Made by a program: the position numbers and the translations under genes. Below are positions 62,564-64,000 of a stretch of DNA of 64,000 nucleotides, piece after piece; positions within the stretch are counted from its first letter, which is position 1; each line of letters opens with the position of its first letter. The DNA lies in IMG/VR virus record IMGVR_UViG_3300030390_002309, positions 58,409-122,408 of that record; one strand, 5' to 3'. The stretch comes from a virus. The notes under the pieces were generated by a model that saw nothing but the letters and a program-made list of their open reading frames with translations, did not search any database and had not been told where the DNA came from.

Positions 62564-63343
62564 TTATTCGTTAAACAACTCGTCAAATGCAGCAGATACA
62601 TCATCTACTTTATTGACGCCGGCTGGTGCCGCTTCTACCTTCTTAGGTGCTTCTGTTGATGCAGGTCTTGCATCTGTTGATGTTCCATTATCACTATCAG
62701 GATTCAACCATTCTTCTAATGCTCCTTTAAGATCATCATATGATGGTTCTTTAAAGATATCATCTAAATTAGATTGATTATTTGCTGCTTGTTCAGCAAC
62801 ATTTTTATCCTCTGTCATTGGAGTAACATTTGGCTTTACTCTAATAGTAGTTTTTGGAAATGCTCCTGCTTCTGCTGGAGTAAATTCAACTAAGATATCT
62901 CTACCTCCCATTGGGTCTGATATATCACCGTAATCTGGATCTGAAATAATACCTAATAATTCAGTATATACTTGTTTTCCAAAACCCCAAAATTTAACAC
63001 CTTCTGATTCTGCACCTCTTACAAGGATCGGAACATATGTTCTCATTTTAGGTTCCATCTTCTTACCTAATTTCCATTCATCGGAATTACCAGATGCTTT
63101 AAGTTTTTCACAAAACTCAACAACTGGATCTGCTTTTCCGTTTGTAATAGGAGATAGATAATTTTTCTTACCTAAATCATAATGAAAATAAAGTTCTCTG
63201 AAAGGATTACTTCTGTCGTGCTGATAAGGCACTATTCTAACAATTTGTTTACCTGGTTCAGGTCTCCATAGATTGTTTCGGCGGGTGCCGGTCGTTTGTA
63301 ATTGATTAAGTTTAGCCTTAATCGCGTTTAAGTCAATTGCCAT
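62564..63343 (-). CDS. gp32: single-stranded DNA-binding protein (T4 gp32-like)
   Basis: 259 residues. LNAIKAKLNQLQTTGTRRNNLWRPEPGKQIVRIVPY is the gp32-like start; the OB-fold core follows with FWGFGKQVYTELLGI and PKTTIRVKPNV. A disordered acidic tail ends FDELFNE. It coats ssDNA and binds partners through the tail. An unusually AU-rich leader with a hairpin precedes it. Confidence 0.88.
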   Translation of the reverse strand: MAIDLNAIKAKLNQLQTTGTRRNNLWRPEPGKQIVRIVPYQHDRSNPFRELYFHYDLGKKNYLSPITNGKADPVVEFCEKLKASGNSDEWKLGKKMEPKMRTYVPILVRGAESEGVKFWGFGKQVYTELLGIISDPDYGDISDPMGGRDILVEFTPAEAGAFPKTTIRVKPNVTPMTEDKNVAEQAANNQSNLDDIFKEPSYDDLKGALEEWLNPDSDNGTSTDARPASTEAPKKVEAAPAGVNKVDDVSAAFDELFNE

Positions 63344-63381
63344 TTTTTTTCTTTCTTTTTTTAATGGTTAATAATTAATTA

Positions 63382-63413
63382 ATAATATAACAACTTTTAT
63401 TCATTTATCCTAA
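63382..63413 (-). promoter_or_regulatory. N20 promoter, TTAGG class
   Basis: TTAG (63413-63410), 20 bases, TATATTAT (63389-63382). Proximal promoter for the SSB gene at 63343. Confidence 0.65.
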
Positions 63414-63465
63414 TGATTATCGAAAAAAGTTGTAAAAAAGTTTTTATTTTTTATTTTTTAGTTTT

Positions 63466-63487
63466 GAGTTTAATTATGGCTAAACTC
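63466..63487 (-). promoter_or_regulatory. leader hairpin upstream of the SSB gene
   Basis: GAGTTTA/TAAACTC, a 7-bp stem with an 8-base loop, in the transcript from the distal promoter. About 120 very A/U-rich bases follow up to the ATG. This recalls the structured-plus-unstructured leader used for gp32 autoregulation in T4. Inference. Confidence 0.4.
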
Positions 63488-63506
63488 TAATCCTTTTTAT
63501 ATAATA

Positions 63507-63538
63507 TAAATATAATGAAAATATCTTTAATATCCTAA
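63507..63538 (-). promoter_or_regulatory. N20 promoter, TTAGG class (distal)
   Basis: TTAG (63538-63535), 20 bases, TATATTTA (63514-63507). TGAAA is less conserved here. No gene lies between it and the proximal promoter, so it would make a long SSB leader of about 155 bases. Confidence 0.55.
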
Positions 63539-64000
63539 TTATTTTAGCTTAATATACTTCTTTCTATTTTGAATATACATTCCTTTAGGTAAATCTCCAA
63601 ATTGTACTTTCCATTCTCTACCTAACATATCATATATCTTATTATAAGTATTTGATTTAGATAATATATCTACTACAGATACTGGTGGAGGAGCTGGTAG
63701 GGTTATGTCACAACCTGTACCTGTTACTATTTCTCCAAATTTATTTTCAGTTACATATGCAGTTACCTTTATATTATTAATATCAAATATAATATCATTA
63801 ATATTATTTGGAATGTAATATGTAAAAGTATTAGTAAAAAGATCACCAGGATATATAAGTGTATTCATATTATTTAACTGTACACCCCATTGTCCTGTAA
63901 TGTACTCTCTTACCATATGTTGATGTGAATAAGTTGGTTGCCAAGGACCATTAACAATAGCTCCAGGATTATATTGTGAACCACCTGTTTGAGGTCCTAA
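63539..64000 (-). CDS. Omp28-like secreted protein with T9SS-like tail (partial)
   Basis: The frame is open to the window edge, so the N-terminus is missing; the Met at 63916 is internal. YSHQHMVREYITGQWGVQL, GDLFTNTFTYYIP and IKVTAYVTENKFGEIV follow the Omp28 family. The last about 35 residues (KIYDMLGREWKVQFGDLPKG, then MYI...KKYIKLK) form a Por-secretion-like tail shared with the protein at 266-829. It probably reaches the host surface or envelope. A Bacteroidota-type gene carried by the phage. Confidence 0.72.
   Translation of the reverse strand, partial: LGPQTGGSQYNPGAIVNGPWQPTYSHQHMVREYITGQWGVQLNNMNTLIYPGDLFTNTFTYYIPNNINDIIFDINNIKVTAYVTENKFGEIVTGTGCDITLPAPPPVSVVDILSKSNTYNKIYDMLGREWKVQFGDLPKGMYIQNRKKYIKLK

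Noticed and set aside
63466-63500. Terminator on the plus strand (hairpin followed by CCTTTTTAT)
   Set aside because: No plus-strand gene exists nearby; the hairpin is more likely part of the SSB leader.

Overview
The window reads as part of the genome of a large, AT-rich (roughly 30% G+C by eye) T4-like tailed phage of a Bacteroidota host, probably a marine flavobacterium. The phage call rests on a T4-type replication set: gp32-like SSB, UvsX/RecA, 5'-3' exonuclease, gp41-like helicase, family B polymerase, gp45 clamp and gp44/gp62 clamp loader. These sit beside nucleotide metabolism genes, GroEL/GroES and a lysis/late region. The host call rests on a type IX secretion (T9SS) sorting domain, an Omp28-like protein, DUF2452 and DUF5522 families, a Bacteroidota-like ClpS, and promoters of the Bacteroidota form TTTG-N20-TAnnTTTA. 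Every gene I accept lies on the minus strand, so transcription runs from high to low coordinates. No stretch without a gene exceeds about 200 bases.

Layout from the right end. 63.5-64 kb: end of an Omp28-like secreted protein, cut by the window edge. 41.6-63.3 kb: replication, recombination, a class II ribonucleotide reductase, 7-deazaguanine DNA-modification genes (FolE, QueD, QueE, DpdA), GroEL/GroES, dUTPase and small conserved phage genes. 17-40 kb: a continuous block of about 23 sugar genes, comprising glycosyltransferases of GT-A and GT-B type, SDR epimerases, two UDP-sugar dehydrogenases, a GDP-mannose 3,5-epimerase-like protein, an AsnB-like amidotransferase, a polysaccharide deacetylase-like protein, methyltransferases and NadE. 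0.3-17 kb: late-type genes. These include small proteins that share a T4-like capsid-targeting N-terminus, cell-wall enzymes, a holin candidate, envelope proteins, a 1151-residue T9SS-sorted repeat protein, and ClpS. 1-250: an RNA locus.

The most striking item is that RNA locus. It encodes a circularly permuted, two-piece tmRNA. The acceptor piece (T-arm and 3' acceptor strand) comes first, then a complete tRNA-Glu(UUC) lies in the intervening segment, then the coding piece with the 5' acceptor strand and a degron tag reading AITGEHVNMAMAA. The two pieces form a perfect 7-bp acceptor stem that includes the G3-U70 wobble read by alanyl-tRNA synthetase. Together with the phage ClpS about 1.8 kb away, this suggests a phage-run ribosome-rescue and Clp-proteolysis module.

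Regulation is visible in the sequence. I find fifteen 32-bp promoter elements with an invariant 20-base spacer, in two classes (-33 TTTG or TTAGG), mainly in the replication half. A second, -10-only motif (around CATATTTATA) precedes late genes and the tmRNA. Several of these promoters end only 3-4 bases before a start codon, which implies leaderless mRNAs.
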